Shown in pieces: positions 24,965-34,783 of a stretch of 64,000 nucleotides of DNA. The notes beneath the pieces were generated by a model, which did no database searches, was not told the origin of the DNA, and saw only the letters and a list, made by a program, of their open reading frames with translations. This DNA is from Micromonospora_G sp044458865 (GTDB lineage Bacteria; Actinomycetota; Actinomycetes; Mycobacteriales; Micromonosporaceae). Position 1 is the stretch's first letter, and every line of letters starts with the position of its first letter. Made by a program: the position numbers and the translations under genes. Where the stretch lies: NCBI RefSeq assembly GCF_044458865.1, contig NZ_JBITIH010000004.1, positions 248,001 to 312,000 of the forward strand, given 5' to 3'.

Positions 24965-27900
24965 ATGAGTACGTACCGGTGCTCTTCGTGCGGCCGGGAG
25001 ATCGAAGCCGCGCCCCGCTGCCCGCACTGCGAGGCCGAGCAGGGGCAGTGGGCCGACGACCTGGCCCGGATCGAACGCTCCATCGCCGAGATCAAGCAAC
25101 GCGACGCCGCCATCGCCAGCGAGCAGAAACAACTCGCCGCGAAGATGCAGGCCGCGCTCTTCCAACGGGACATCCTCACCCACGCCAACGACGAGCGCCT
25201 GAAACAGACGACCAAGCCACGGCGGGTGTTACGCCGACGCGGCAACCGGCGGCCACCGACCGTCGACACCGGCCAGCCGCCACCCCGGGTGCCCCGGCAG
25301 AACGTCAGCACCGCCGGCACCAGCCGCGGTCAGGAGCGACTGTCCACCCCGGTACCACCCCCACCGCCGCAGCCCCGGCGTACCGGGATGGCCGGCGGGC
25401 GCGGGCCGGGGGGGCGCCCCGGCAACACCCCGCCCGGCAACCAGCCGGAAGCCTCGAACCGCGAGGTGCAGAACATCCTGCTCGGCCTCGGCGCGCTGCT
25501 GCTCGGCGTCGCCGCAGTCGCCTTCGCCGCCGTCGCGATCAGCTCCCAGAACGACTTCAGCCGGGTCGCGATCCTGCTCACCGCAACCGGGCTGATGCTG
25601 GTCGCGCCGCCGATCGTGGCCCGGCGCGGACTCACCGCCACCGCCGAGACGATCGCCGCCGTCGGCCTGCTCCTGGTGCCGCTCAACGGGTACGCGATCT
25701 TCGCCATCGACGTCATCTGGACCAGCGGACTACCGGGGCCCGTCTTCGCCGGCCTGACCTGCCTGCTCACCGCCGCCATCGGCTGGGTGTACGGCAGCGC
25801 CACCGGCCTGCACGTCGGGCGGTACGCCACCCTCGTCGCCGGCCAACCGGTGCTGCCCCTGCTCGCGTACGAATGGGTCAGTGGGGCGACCGGCTGGGCA
25901 CTCGTCCTGGCCATGGTCGCCGCGATCGACCTCGCCCTGGCACGGGCCTTCACCCAGGACAGCCTGCAGGCGCCCCCGCCCGCCACCGGCTGGCAACCGC
26001 GCCCGCCCCGGGGCGCCACGGCAGACGACGAACCGCTCGCCGACGGGGCACGCCGACGCCCCGCCGACGACGGCGACCCCGGGCTGGACCGGCCAGAATC
26101 CGCCCCGGAGGAGGCGGACGCCGTACTCACCGTGCCGACCGGACGGCGGGAGGAACGGCCGGGGCGCGCCACTGTGGAAGCGGAACGCCCCCCACCGCCC
26201 CGACCCGCCCGGGCAGCCGCCTGGTCGACCATGGCCGCCCCCACCACCACCCCGTGGCTGCGCGAGCTGAGCTGGACGCTGCACGGGCTCGCCGTCGGCG
26301 CCGCCCTGCTCTACGCGGTGATCGCTCTGGTCGGCACCGAGACCGTACCGGGCGCGTTCCGGGCCGGTGCGGTGCTGATCCTCGCCGCCGCGATCGGGTT
26401 GGCCGGAGCACTCTCGGCCGGCCGGGCGCCACTGCCCGCACTCGCCGCCGGCGTACTCACGCTCGCGGTGATCGGTGCCGCCGGACGGATCGCCGCCGTG
26501 GCGCTACCCGGCCGGGCACTACTGCTCATCGCGCTCGTCGTCGCCCTGACCGGTCTCGGCGTACGGGTGGTGCCGGAAGCCTGGCGTCGGGGGCCGCAAC
26601 TCGCCTCGGCGGTCGCACTGGTGGTCATCGGGGTGGTCGTCGCCGGCAGCGCGCTGCGCGCGGCGCTCGCCCCGATCCAGGCCGCCCTGCCGGTCTGGCG
26701 GGCCGACCTCGGCGACTACCCGGACGCCCTCGCCAACACGGTCGGCCCCGCCGCCTGGCAACTCGTGGCGACCGCCTTCCTGCTCACCGTCGCCGCCGTG
26801 GTTGCCCTGCCACCGGAGATGCGCCGGGAGTTCGCCGTCACCGGGGCCGCGCTGACCGCGCTCGCCGCCCCCGCCTCGCTCGGGCTCCCGTGGGCCGCCG
26901 CTCCCTGGCCACCGGTCCTGGTGGCGATCGGCATCGGCGTCGTCGGCCTCACCGCCGACACCCGGCGGGGCGCGCTCACCCACGCGGTCGCGGCGGCACT
27001 GGTCGGACTCGCCGGAGCCGGGGCCGCCGCCGCCCGCCCCAGTCTCACCGCGGCGGTTCTGCTCACCCTCGCGGTGGCCGGCCTGCTGATCAGTCTCGCG
27101 CCGAAGGTCGGCGGCATCACCCTCGGCGAGTCGGCGCACCTGGTGGCCAACTGGGCCGCCGGTGGCGCCGCGTTCGCCCTACCCGGAGCGGTCGCCGCGT
27201 TCGTCGCCGCGACCGTACCCGTCGACCCGACCCCAACCGCCACGTCGGTGCGGGACGCGACCGAACCGGTCCTCGCGGCCAGCTACCTGGCCGTCTGCGC
27301 GACCCTGCTGTACGCGGCCCTGGCCCAGGTCTCGCAACGACACATCAGCCTGCCGCTGACCCTGGGTACCGGCTTCGGCGCGCTCGCCGTCACCGCCGCC
27401 GCGTTCGGGGCACCCGGCGCCACCGTCGCCGACGCCTGGGTCGGCGCGCTGCTCATGGTCGCCGCGGTGCTGCTCTTCCTGGCCCCGTCGATAGACGCCG
27501 GACGGCGGGCGGACCGGCTGCTCGACGGCTCGGACTTCGCCGCCGCCGCCGCGACCGCCGGACTCGTCGGAGCGTTGGCCCGGATCGCCGGGATCCTCGC
27601 CCCCGGCGCAGAACTGGCGGTCGGTGCCGGGCTGGTCCTGGTCGTGGCGGTCGGGGTACGCGCGTTGCCGGAGCACTGGCGGCGGGGCCCGATCCTCGGC
27701 ATCGCGCTCAGTGGCGGGGTGATCGCCCTGATCGCCGGCTACACGGCGCTCAGCGGCGGCCTGCGGGTCCTCGCCACTCCGGGCCGGATCTGGGCCGCCG
27801 ACCTCGACGCCTGGCCCATGGGGAGCACCGGCGGCAGCGCCTGGCAGGCCCCGATCGCCCTGATCCTGCTCGCCGCGGCGGCAGCCGCCGCCCTCCCCCG

Positions 27901-30163
27901 TCCGTGGAAGTACGACATCGCCGGGGTCTGCGTCGGACTCGCCACCATCGGCACCCCGGCCGCCCTCGGCCTGCCCTGGTGGTCACCGATCGTGGTCGGC
28001 GGCGCGGTCGCGACCGCCTACGGAATGGCTTCCGCCGCAGCCGCCGACCCCCGGGCCGGTCTGGCCCGCGCCACCGTCGCGGCCGTCGTGGCGCTACACG
28101 CGGTCGGTGCGAGCCTGGTCCGGCCCTGGACGACCGCCGCCGCCCTCGGGGTCATCGCCCTGGTCGGCCTGGTCGTCGCGGTGCTCGCCCGGACGATCGG
28201 CAACCTCACCCCCACCCCCGACACCGGTGGACGGACAACCAGCGGCGACCCCGGGTACGACGAACCATTCGACGACGACCTGGAGGACGACCTGGACGGC
28301 GAGCCGGCCTCCCGGGTCGAACCCATCGACGACCTACCCCCGCACCTCGGGCAGATCGGTGGCGCGGCGGCCGGCGGCGCACTGCTCGCCCTGCCCGGTG
28401 CGTTCGCCGCCCTGGCCGCCGCCCTCGGTTTCACCGCCGACATCGTGCTGACCAGTGCGCTCGCCGCGTCGAGCCTGGGTGTCGCCCTGCTCGCCCTGGC
28501 GCGGCGGCGGGTCCCGCGCTACCTGCCGTACGCGACCGTCGGTGTGGTCGGCGGAGCGACCATCACCGCCGTCGCGTCCATCCCCACCGGTCTGCCCGCC
28601 GGTGTCTACGCCGCGGCGGCGGCACTGCTCGGTGTTCTCGCCGAACTGGCCCGGGCCGCCACGCCACCGCCGGGTAGCGGCGCCCAGCCGATCCGCCGCT
28701 GGTCGGTGATGCTCGGCGGCGCCGTCCGCCAGTTGCCCGACCAGCCCCGGGGCCGCTGGGCGATCAGCCCGACCGTGGGCGCGATGACCGCCGCGGTGCT
28801 GCCGACCCTGGTCGCCGTCGCCACCCTGGCGCCCGTCCTGGTCGCCGCGCTGGTCGAGCCGTACCAGGTGCTCTACGGAATCTGGGACGGCGCGCCCGAG
28901 ACGATCGCGAACCCGAGCGGCAACGCGGTCGACGGCACCCATGTGCTCGCGGCGCTGCTGCTGACCGTGGCGGCGGCGCTCGCCGCGACCGGCTTTGTCG
29001 GCGGCCGACCGGCGCGGGCGATCCCGGTCATCCTGCCCGGGGCGGCGATCACGGTCCTGATCGCCCCGATCTCGCTCGGGCTCGGCTGGCCGAACAGCAC
29101 GATGGCCGCCCTGGCCGTGTTCACCATCGCCATGCTCGGGCTCGCCCTGACTCCGCCGCCACCGGACGCGGAACGGGCCAGGTCACTGCGGCTGACCCGG
29201 ATCCTGGTCTTCGCCATCGGCCTGGCCGCCGGCGGTGCCGGCCTCGCCGGTGCGCTCGCCACCCGCGAACTGACCCTGTTCACGCTCGGCGCCGCGGTGG
29301 CGGTCGGCGGCATCGCCGCGTTTGCCGGACAGACCCAACCCGCCCGGATCCTCGGCTGGCTCTTCGCCTCGGTCATGGCCCAGCTCTTCGTCTTCACCGC
29401 CGGGCTGGTCGCCGGCCTCGACCCGGTCTGGTCCGCGTTCGGCGTACTCGCGGTCGGCGCGGCACTGCTGCTGATCGCCGCGACCCTGCCCCGGCTGCGC
29501 CGACCCGAGTCGCTGCGCGAGGCGGCGACGGTCGAATGGACCGGGTACGGCGCCGCGCTCATCGCCGGGGCGCTCGCCTTCGACTCGCCCCGGCACATTG
29601 CCGCCCTGCTCGCCGCCTGGGGCGCCGTTCTCGGTGTGGCGGCGACCCGGCCGGGACGTCGGGTGGTGGCCCGGCGAATCCTCTTCTGGGCCGCCGTGGT
29701 CTGCGAAATCAGTGCCTGGTGGCTGCTGATGGGGGTCGCCGACGTGGCCCTCCCTGAGGCGTACACGCTGCCGTTCGCGGCGCTCGCCCTGCTGGTCGGC
29801 ATCCTGGAACTGCGGCACCGGTCGGACGTGAGCAGTTGGGTCGCGTACGGCCCCGCGTTGGTCGCCGCGTTCCTGCCCACCCTGGTGATCGTGCTCGGCA
29901 CCTCCGGCGGCGACCTGCGCCAGATCCTGCTGCTGCTCGGCGGCGTCGCCGTGCTGATCTTCGGTTCCTGGCGGCGCCAGCAGGCACCGGTGATCATCGG
30001 GGCGATCGTCACCGTGATCGCCACCCTGCACCTGCTGACCGTCTTCGGGCCGTGGCTGGTGCTGATCCCGGTCGGCATCGTGCTGCTGGTCCTCGGCGCC
30101 AGCAACGAACGGCGTACCAAGGCTCAGGAACGCCTACGCGGCGCGCTGCGTGGCATGCGGTGA
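24965..30163 (+). CDS. Giant polytopic membrane protein with N-terminal zinc ribbon (SCO7613-type)
   Basis: The ATG at 24965 follows GGGAGG by 5 bases. The 1732-residue product has a zinc ribbon (residues 6-22: CSSCGREIEAAPRCPHC), a charged coiled coil (about 25-75), and a Pro/Arg-rich stretch to about 160. Dozens of Ala/Gly/Leu/Val TM helices follow, broken by one disordered cytosolic loop near 340-425 and an acidic loop near 1095-1130. The layout matches a conserved actinobacterial membrane-protein family that I associate with the name SCO7613; its function is unknown. TM blocks recur with a similar pattern (P..WRRGP.L..A), pointing to internal duplication. Codon 89 is TTA. Confidence 0.7.
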   Translation: MSTYRCSSCGREIEAAPRCPHCEAEQGQWADDLARIERSIAEIKQRDAAIASEQKQLAAKMQAALFQRDILTHANDERLKQTTKPRRVLRRRGNRRPPTVDTGQPPPRVPRQNVSTAGTSRGQERLSTPVPPPPPQPRRTGMAGGRGPGGRPGNTPPGNQPEASNREVQNILLGLGALLLGVAAVAFAAVAISSQNDFSRVAILLTATGLMLVAPPIVARRGLTATAETIAAVGLLLVPLNGYAIFAIDVIWTSGLPGPVFAGLTCLLTAAIGWVYGSATGLHVGRYATLVAGQPVLPLLAYEWVSGATGWALVLAMVAAIDLALARAFTQDSLQAPPPATGWQPRPPRGATADDEPLADGARRRPADDGDPGLDRPESAPEEADAVLTVPTGRREERPGRATVEAERPPPPRPARAAAWSTMAAPTTTPWLRELSWTLHGLAVGAALLYAVIALVGTETVPGAFRAGAVLILAAAIGLAGALSAGRAPLPALAAGVLTLAVIGAAGRIAAVALPGRALLLIALVVALTGLGVRVVPEAWRRGPQLASAVALVVIGVVVAGSALRAALAPIQAALPVWRADLGDYPDALANTVGPAAWQLVATAFLLTVAAVVALPPEMRREFAVTGAALTALAAPASLGLPWAAAPWPPVLVAIGIGVVGLTADTRRGALTHAVAAALVGLAGAGAAAARPSLTAAVLLTLAVAGLLISLAPKVGGITLGESAHLVANWAAGGAAFALPGAVAAFVAATVPVDPTPTATSVRDATEPVLAASYLAVCATLLYAALAQVSQRHISLPLTLGTGFGALAVTAAAFGAPGATVADAWVGALLMVAAVLLFLAPSIDAGRRADRLLDGSDFAAAAATAGLVGALARIAGILAPGAELAVGAGLVLVVAVGVRALPEHWRRGPILGIALSGGVIALIAGYTALSGGLRVLATPGRIWAADLDAWPMGSTGGSAWQAPIALILLAAAAAAALPRPWKYDIAGVCVGLATIGTPAALGLPWWSPIVVGGAVATAYGMASAAAADPRAGLARATVAAVVALHAVGASLVRPWTTAAALGVIALVGLVVAVLARTIGNLTPTPDTGGRTTSGDPGYDEPFDDDLEDDLDGEPASRVEPIDDLPPHLGQIGGAAAGGALLALPGAFAALAAALGFTADIVLTSALAASSLGVALLALARRRVPRYLPYATVGVVGGATITAVASIPTGLPAGVYAAAAALLGVLAELARAATPPPGSGAQPIRRWSVMLGGAVRQLPDQPRGRWAISPTVGAMTAAVLPTLVAVATLAPVLVAALVEPYQVLYGIWDGAPETIANPSGNAVDGTHVLAALLLTVAAALAATGFVGGRPARAIPVILPGAAITVLIAPISLGLGWPNSTMAALAVFTIAMLGLALTPPPPDAERARSLRLTRILVFAIGLAAGGAGLAGALATRELTLFTLGAAVAVGGIAAFAGQTQPARILGWLFASVMAQLFVFTAGLVAGLDPVWSAFGVLAVGAALLLIAATLPRLRRPESLREAATVEWTGYGAALIAGALAFDSPRHIAALLAAWGAVLGVAATRPGRRVVARRILFWAAVVCEISAWWLLMGVADVALPEAYTLPFAALALLVGILELRHRSDVSSWVAYGPALVAAFLPTLVIVLGTSGGDLRQILLLLGGVAVLIFGSWRRQQAPVIIGAIVTVIATLHLLTVFGPWLVLIPVGIVLLVLGASNERRTKAQERLRGALRGMR

Positions 30164-30196
30164 CCCGGGCCCCCGCCCGACCGGAGGGGGCCCGGG
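30164..30196. terminator. GC-rich hairpin between convergent genes
   Basis: CCCGGGCCCCC (30164-30174) is a perfect complement of GGGGGCCCGGG (30186-30196). It begins at the stop of the giant membrane protein and also lies beyond the end of the type VII-like gene on the other strand. Confidence 0.6.
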
Positions 30197-30270
30197 GTAC
30201 GGGACCGAATCGCTGGCTGGAAAGCATGGTGTCGGCGTCCCGATACCTGCTTCTGCCGTCCTGGAATCGA

Positions 30271-31698
30271 TCAGTCCGAGGGTGCGCCTGCCGTGTGGCT
30301 GACCGGGGTGGTGGTGTTTCCGTCAGTCGACGGGCCGTTCACGGGTTCGGGCGGTAGGTCACCACTGTGCGGTGGCGTGTGCGGTACGGCGGTGTTCGTG
30401 TTCGCGCTCGTACTCGCCCACGGGTTCGGCTCAGCGGGCGGGGGCGGCATGTTGGCCGGCGGTCGGATGAGTGTCGGGTTGTTCGATGAGGGCACGTCCT
30501 GCCACATTTCGTGACCGTCGCCGCTGGTCGACGCGGGCCACTGATACGGGTCCGGCACGTCGTTCGTCGACGAGTTGTCGCCATCGCCGCTGACCGGCGT
30601 CGGCGACCGGTACAGGTCCGGGACATCATTCATCGGCGGGTTGTCGCCGTCGCCGCTGTTGGAGGCGGCCGGTGATTGCGGGCGGGCCCGCCCGTCGAGG
30701 TAACGGTTGAGGCCCTTTTCGATGTGGTCGGCCGGGGCGATGGAGAGCTTGTTACCCGGGTTCATTGCTGTGTGGCGTACGCCCCAGGCACCGTTGAAGG
30801 CACCGTTGGCGGCTCCGGAGACCCAGTCGCCGGAGAGTCCGAAGACGGCGTCCTGAGCGGCTCCTTCGGCCATACCGGCGAGTGCCCCGTACCCGGCACC
30901 CCAGGTCAGGTTCCCGGCCGCCTTGCCCACGACCGGCAGGACGCTCCCGGTGCCGGGCAACCTCCCAGCGCCGGGCAAGCGCTCGAAACCCGATTTGAGG
31001 ATCTTGCCGGCACCGGACCGGAGTATCCCGCCCAGGAAGCCCGCGCCGACACCGACCGTGCCGCCCACCGCCCCGTTGACCGCGGCCGTAGCCAACTGTT
31101 TGCCGTTCAACGAGCGGCGGTGGCCCTGTGCCCGCTCGATCAGCTGAGCCAGCAGGGTAAAGCCGACCTGCGCGAGTATCGATTCGGCGACCCGGGTCAC
31201 GGCGGTGATGATCACGCGGCGCAGTACGCCCCAGAGGAAGGTCCGGCCTGCGGCTATGTCCGCCGCGGCTTTCGCCGCGCCGCCGAACGCCCACATCAGC
31301 GCGTCGAGCGCGAGCTGTATGAAGAGCACCACCAGGCAGCCGATGATCGTGATCCGCAGTGTCTCGATCTCGTTGGCGAGTTCCTCCAGCGAGTCGGCCG
31401 CCGAGTCGCAGCAGGCGGCGAGGAGCGGCAGGATCGCCGACTCGTCACCCGGCCCCGTACCGATCAGCCCCACCACGTAATCGTCGAACGCCTGCCGGGT
31501 CTCGCCCTCCAGGCCCTCGTCCACCAGATGCTTGACGGTGGCCACCTTCTCGGCGCAGGAACGGGCCGTTCGGGCTGCCTCGCGCCAGGCCGCCGCCTCG
31601 GCACGCAGAGCGGTCTCGTCACCGGTCGGCCACTTGTTGCCGACCAGGATCATCAACAGGTTCTGTAGTTCCGGTGGCACATGATGCGCGTCGATCAC
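30271..31698 (-). CDS. WXG100-like secreted protein with CpnT-like N-terminal domain, no toxin domain recognised
   Basis: The 475-residue protein starts MIDAHHVPPELQNLLMILVG and has the WP.GDE..L...A..W pattern and helical hairpin of the N-terminal domain of WXG100-like polymorphic toxins (CpnT type). Hydrophobic segments follow near 115-150, then a Gly-rich region (about 205-300) like those that carry glycine-zipper membrane segments. The last 150 residues are low complexity with repeats of SGDGDN and DVPD. No nuclease, NADase or deaminase motif is visible at the C-terminus, where a toxin would normally sit. It overlaps the upstream 155-residue partner by ATGA, so the two are translationally coupled. 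Confidence 0.65.
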   Translation of the reverse strand: MIDAHHVPPELQNLLMILVGNKWPTGDETALRAEAAAWREAARTARSCAEKVATVKHLVDEGLEGETRQAFDDYVVGLIGTGPGDESAILPLLAACCDSAADSLEELANEIETLRITIIGCLVVLFIQLALDALMWAFGGAAKAAADIAAGRTFLWGVLRRVIITAVTRVAESILAQVGFTLLAQLIERAQGHRRSLNGKQLATAAVNGAVGGTVGVGAGFLGGILRSGAGKILKSGFERLPGAGRLPGTGSVLPVVGKAAGNLTWGAGYGALAGMAEGAAQDAVFGLSGDWVSGAANGAFNGAWGVRHTAMNPGNKLSIAPADHIEKGLNRYLDGRARPQSPAASNSGDGDNPPMNDVPDLYRSPTPVSGDGDNSSTNDVPDPYQWPASTSGDGHEMWQDVPSSNNPTLIRPPANMPPPPAEPNPWASTSANTNTAVPHTPPHSGDLPPEPVNGPSTDGNTTTPVSHTAGAPSD

Positions 31699-32162
31699 AG
31701 CTTGCTCGATGGTGACGGTTCCACCAGGGACCGCGCCCGCTCGGTCGCGTCGTCCTCGACGTCGACGAAGGTACGGCTGGTCTGTCGCAGCTTGTCGGCC
31801 ATGTCGCGCAGCACCTCGGGCAGCTCCTCCATGGCCTTTATCAGGGCCTGGCGGGGCTCGGCGAACACCGACCCGAAACTCTGCCCCAGCCCCGGATCGT
31901 CACCCCACGGGGTCGGTCCGGAACGGTCCACCGCGCTGTCCACCAGCCGTGCCGCGCCAGCCGCCTCATCCGCCGCCTCGCCGGCCGCGGCAGCCGCCTT
32001 GTCCAGCGCCTCCGTGTCCACCACCAGGTGACCGGGCAGGTCCAGCGGGCCGCCCAGGCCATCCGGCACCGGCGAGTCGAAACCCGGGGCCGTAACCGGG
32101 GCGTTGCGATAGCCACCCACCGGGCCCGGAACGTCCGGACCAGGCGTAGACGGCGTGGGCAC
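31695..32162 (-). CDS. Small helical partner of the WXG100-like protein (ESX-type)
   Basis: The GTG at 32162 is chosen because GGGAGG lies 6 bases upstream; the open frame extends further but without a ribosome site. The 155-residue product has a Pro-rich start (VPTPSTPGPDVPGPVGGY), then an alpha-helical hairpin: EALDKAAAAAGEAADEAAGA, a turn with PWGDDPGLGQSF, and a second helix with VLRDMADKLRQT. This fits ESX/WXG100 partner proteins, although a strict WXG motif is missing (PWG is nearest). It overlaps the 475-residue gene by 4 bases. The pair probably leaves by a type VII system encoded elsewhere. Confidence 0.6.
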   Translation of the reverse strand: MPTPSTPGPDVPGPVGGYRNAPVTAPGFDSPVPDGLGGPLDLPGHLVVDTEALDKAAAAAGEAADEAAGAARLVDSAVDRSGPTPWGDDPGLGQSFGSVFAEPRQALIKAMEELPEVLRDMADKLRQTSRTFVDVEDDATERARSLVEPSPSSKL

Positions 32163-32353
32163 AGGTGACCTCCCAAAGCCGGACAAGCGGCTCTGTCGAG
32201 GCCGCTCACCCAGCACAGCAGCGCGTGCCCCTTCGCCGGAACCGGCTTTGACGACACCTGTACACGCGCGCACACGATCTTGACGGGCCTCTGATACCCA
32301 ATCGAATCCACACAAGAGCGATCAACCAGATAGCGGACCGACCACCGGAACGT

Positions 32354-34009
32354 TCAGCCTACGACTGGAAGGGCGACCGACTCGGCGTCGGCCGGGCCAG
32401 CCAATCTCTGGCGCAGCAAGTCCACGATGCTCTGGTGGTCGCCGCGTACCGCGTCGACCACCGGGGCGTTGCCCCACCGGTCGACCGGAGCGGGATCCGC
32501 CCCCTGGTCGAGCAGATACTCGACGATCTCGTACCGCCCCTCGGAGGCAGCCAGATGAAGGGCGGTACGCCCGTCGTAGTCGCCGGCGTTCGGATCGATC
32601 CCACCGGCGACCAGGGCCCGGACCTCGTCGAGGTCGCCCTGGCTGGCGGCCCAACAGAGCCTGACCATGTCGTTCAGCGCCGCCTCGTGCTTCCGCTTCC
32701 GCGGGTCGCGCTTGCCCGAGTTCTCGTTGTCGACCAGCCCGTCGAAGACGTGGAAGTTGTACTTCGACACCAGGCTGCGACTGAACTCGATCCCCCGTAC
32801 GGAATTACCCAGCGAGTCGAGCCGGGGCGACCAGATGCAAATCCCCATCACCTGAGGAATCACCAGCATCAGCCCGCCGGAAACGCCGCTCTTGGCCGGC
32901 AGCCCGATCGAGAAGGCAAACTCCCCGGAATAGTCGTACATCCCACACGAGGACATGAGCGACAAGCAGTTCTGAACCGTACCCGTCGAGAATATGCGTC
33001 CACCACCCAACGGCGAGACACCACCGCCGGCAAGTGACGCCGCCACCACCGCCAGCGACTCGGCGTCGATCTCCAGCGAGCAGCACTGGAAGTAGAATTC
33101 CAATGTGTCGAGCAGGTTGGTGCCCGACGGGAAGGCGCCACTCTCCCGCATGGAATAGCCCAGCGCGAAGTTCCGATCTGCGGTCTGCCGCTCGGACAGA
33201 TACACCGCGTTGTTGAATCCGATCCGCCCACCGCCGGAGAGTTTCCGCCACGCGTCCGTGTAGTAGTCGAACCGGTCGGCCGAGTCCATCTCGGGGCGTA
33301 TCAGCGAGCAGCACATGATGGCCCCCGAATTGATCATCGGGTTGTGCGGCAGGCCGTCGTTGTTGAGGGTCAACTCGTTGAAGCCCCGCCCGCTCGGCTC
33401 CCGGCCCACATGCCGATGGACGACGTCGGCCCCATGCTCCTCCAGCGCCAGACAGTAGTTGATCGGCTTGCAGACCGATTCCACGCAGAAACCGGTGTTG
33501 GAGTCGCCGATGGCGAACCGCTGGCCGTCGACCGTACAAACCGCGATCGCCAGTTGGTTCGGATCGACCCGGGCCAGTTGCGGTATGTAGTCGGCGACCG
33601 CTCCCCGCACGTCGCCGAGCAGCGCTTCGTACATGCCCGTCAGCTCGTCGCCGAACGTGGCGAAGTCCGGCACCACCAGATCACCACGAAGCGCACGAGC
33701 GATGAGATCGTTGTCGCGCTGACACATCGCGACGAAGCTCTCCAGGCTCAGGCCACGAACGTCGCCGGACTCGGCGCGGACATGGGCCAGCGTCTCCCGC
33801 AGCCGGGGATCGCTGGCGGAGATTCCGGTCGGGCCGAGGCGGTCGACCAGCTCCAGCGGGGAGACGGTTCCGTCGGCGGCGCGGCTGAGCGAGTCGTACA
33901 ACCTCTGGTAGGTCGCCGTCCGGTCGACGGCGCGCGGGTCCTGCGCGTCGACCCGTCCGGTGCCCGGAACCGTGGTCGACACACCGTTGCTTGTGGATTT
34001 CGCGGTCAC
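32354..34009 (-). CDS. glsA: Glutaminase with C-terminal ankyrin repeats (animal GLS-like architecture)
   Basis: The GTG at 34009 has GGGGAGG 7 bases upstream and gives 551 residues. Three parts are visible. An N-terminal helical region (residues 30-110) resembles the EF-hand-like part of animal glutaminases. The catalytic domain (about 120-425) has the serine-lysine pair in ESVCKP, plus VGREPSGRGFNEL, PHNPMINSGAI and SLAGGGVSP. Two or three ankyrin repeats follow at the C-terminus (DGRTALHLAASEGRYEIVEY). It hydrolyses glutamine to glutamate and ammonia. Many bacterial GlsA enzymes lack the flanking parts, so this copy is closer in layout to animal GLS. Confidence 0.88.
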   Translation of the reverse strand: MTAKSTSNGVSTTVPGTGRVDAQDPRAVDRTATYQRLYDSLSRAADGTVSPLELVDRLGPTGISASDPRLRETLAHVRAESGDVRGLSLESFVAMCQRDNDLIARALRGDLVVPDFATFGDELTGMYEALLGDVRGAVADYIPQLARVDPNQLAIAVCTVDGQRFAIGDSNTGFCVESVCKPINYCLALEEHGADVVHRHVGREPSGRGFNELTLNNDGLPHNPMINSGAIMCCSLIRPEMDSADRFDYYTDAWRKLSGGGRIGFNNAVYLSERQTADRNFALGYSMRESGAFPSGTNLLDTLEFYFQCCSLEIDAESLAVVAASLAGGGVSPLGGGRIFSTGTVQNCLSLMSSCGMYDYSGEFAFSIGLPAKSGVSGGLMLVIPQVMGICIWSPRLDSLGNSVRGIEFSRSLVSKYNFHVFDGLVDNENSGKRDPRKRKHEAALNDMVRLCWAASQGDLDEVRALVAGGIDPNAGDYDGRTALHLAASEGRYEIVEYLLDQGADPAPVDRWGNAPVVDAVRGDHQSIVDLLRQRLAGPADAESVALPVVG

Positions 34010-34270
34010 CGTTGCCCCTCCCCGCCCGATCACCCATAAGACATACGGGAGCCCGAACGGTTCTCCAACCCGCGTCGAGGCATTGTAATAATGCCCACCC
34101 GAATTGATTACCTACGGGAGAGTAGGGCTCACCGACTGCCAACCCGCACCAATAACAGGTAAACGCCGCGCAGCCGCAACCCCACCGGCGACGGAAAGCG
34201 ATGAAATGCGCAATCTGATAGTTGAGCACCCATCGGGCACGATGCCACTCGGTTCCGGTGCGGCGTCGAC

Positions 34271-34783
34271 TCAGGAGGTGAGGCTGGCCTGGAGCGCCTT
34301 TTCCTTCTGCTCGACCAGAACCTCCAGCGATTCCGCGAACGCGGTGACCCGGGCCTGCAACTCGGCGTCGCCGGTGGCCAGGATGCGTACGGCGAGCAGC
34401 CCGGCGTTGCGGGCATTGCCGATCGAGACCGTGGCGACCGGGATGCCGGCCGGCATCTGCACGATCGAGTAGAGCGAATCCACCCCGTCGAGGTGCGTGA
34501 GCGGCACCGGAACACCGATCACGGGCAACGGGGTGACCGAGGCGACCATGCCGGGCAGGGCAGCCGCCCCACCCGCACCCGCGATGATCACCTTGAGACC
34601 GCGTCCGGCCGCCTGCTGGCCGTACTCGATCATTTTGACCGGCGTACGGTGCGCCGAGACGACCCGCACCTCGTAGCCGATGCCGAACTCGTCCAGCACA
34701 CTGGCGGCGGCCTTCATCGTGGGCCAGTCCGAGTCGCTTCCCATGATCAGACCGACCTGGGTCGCTGCTTCCGCAGCCGTCAT
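34271..34783 (-). CDS. purE: 5-(carboxyamino)imidazole ribonucleotide mutase
   Basis: The ATG at 34783 is chosen because it overlaps the purK stop as ATGA; this gives 170 residues. Class I PurE marks are GLIMGSDSDWPTM, VRVVSAHRTP, IAGAGGAAALPGMVA and GVPVPL. It moves the carboxylate of N5-CAIR to carbon 4 of the imidazole ring in purine synthesis, using the product of PurK. The two genes are translationally coupled and share a promoter upstream of purK. The 34034-34270 stretch before glsA holds no gene I can support. Confidence 0.95.
   Translation of the reverse strand: MTAAEAATQVGLIMGSDSDWPTMKAAASVLDEFGIGYEVRVVSAHRTPVKMIEYGQQAAGRGLKVIIAGAGGAAALPGMVASVTPLPVIGVPVPLTHLDGVDSLYSIVQMPAGIPVATVSIGNARNAGLLAVRILATGDAELQARVTAFAESLEVLVEQKEKALQASLTS

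Noticed and set aside
24931..28677. A 1248-residue Arg-rich ORF
   Set aside because: It is an out-of-frame shadow of the giant membrane protein, with no domain and unnatural composition.
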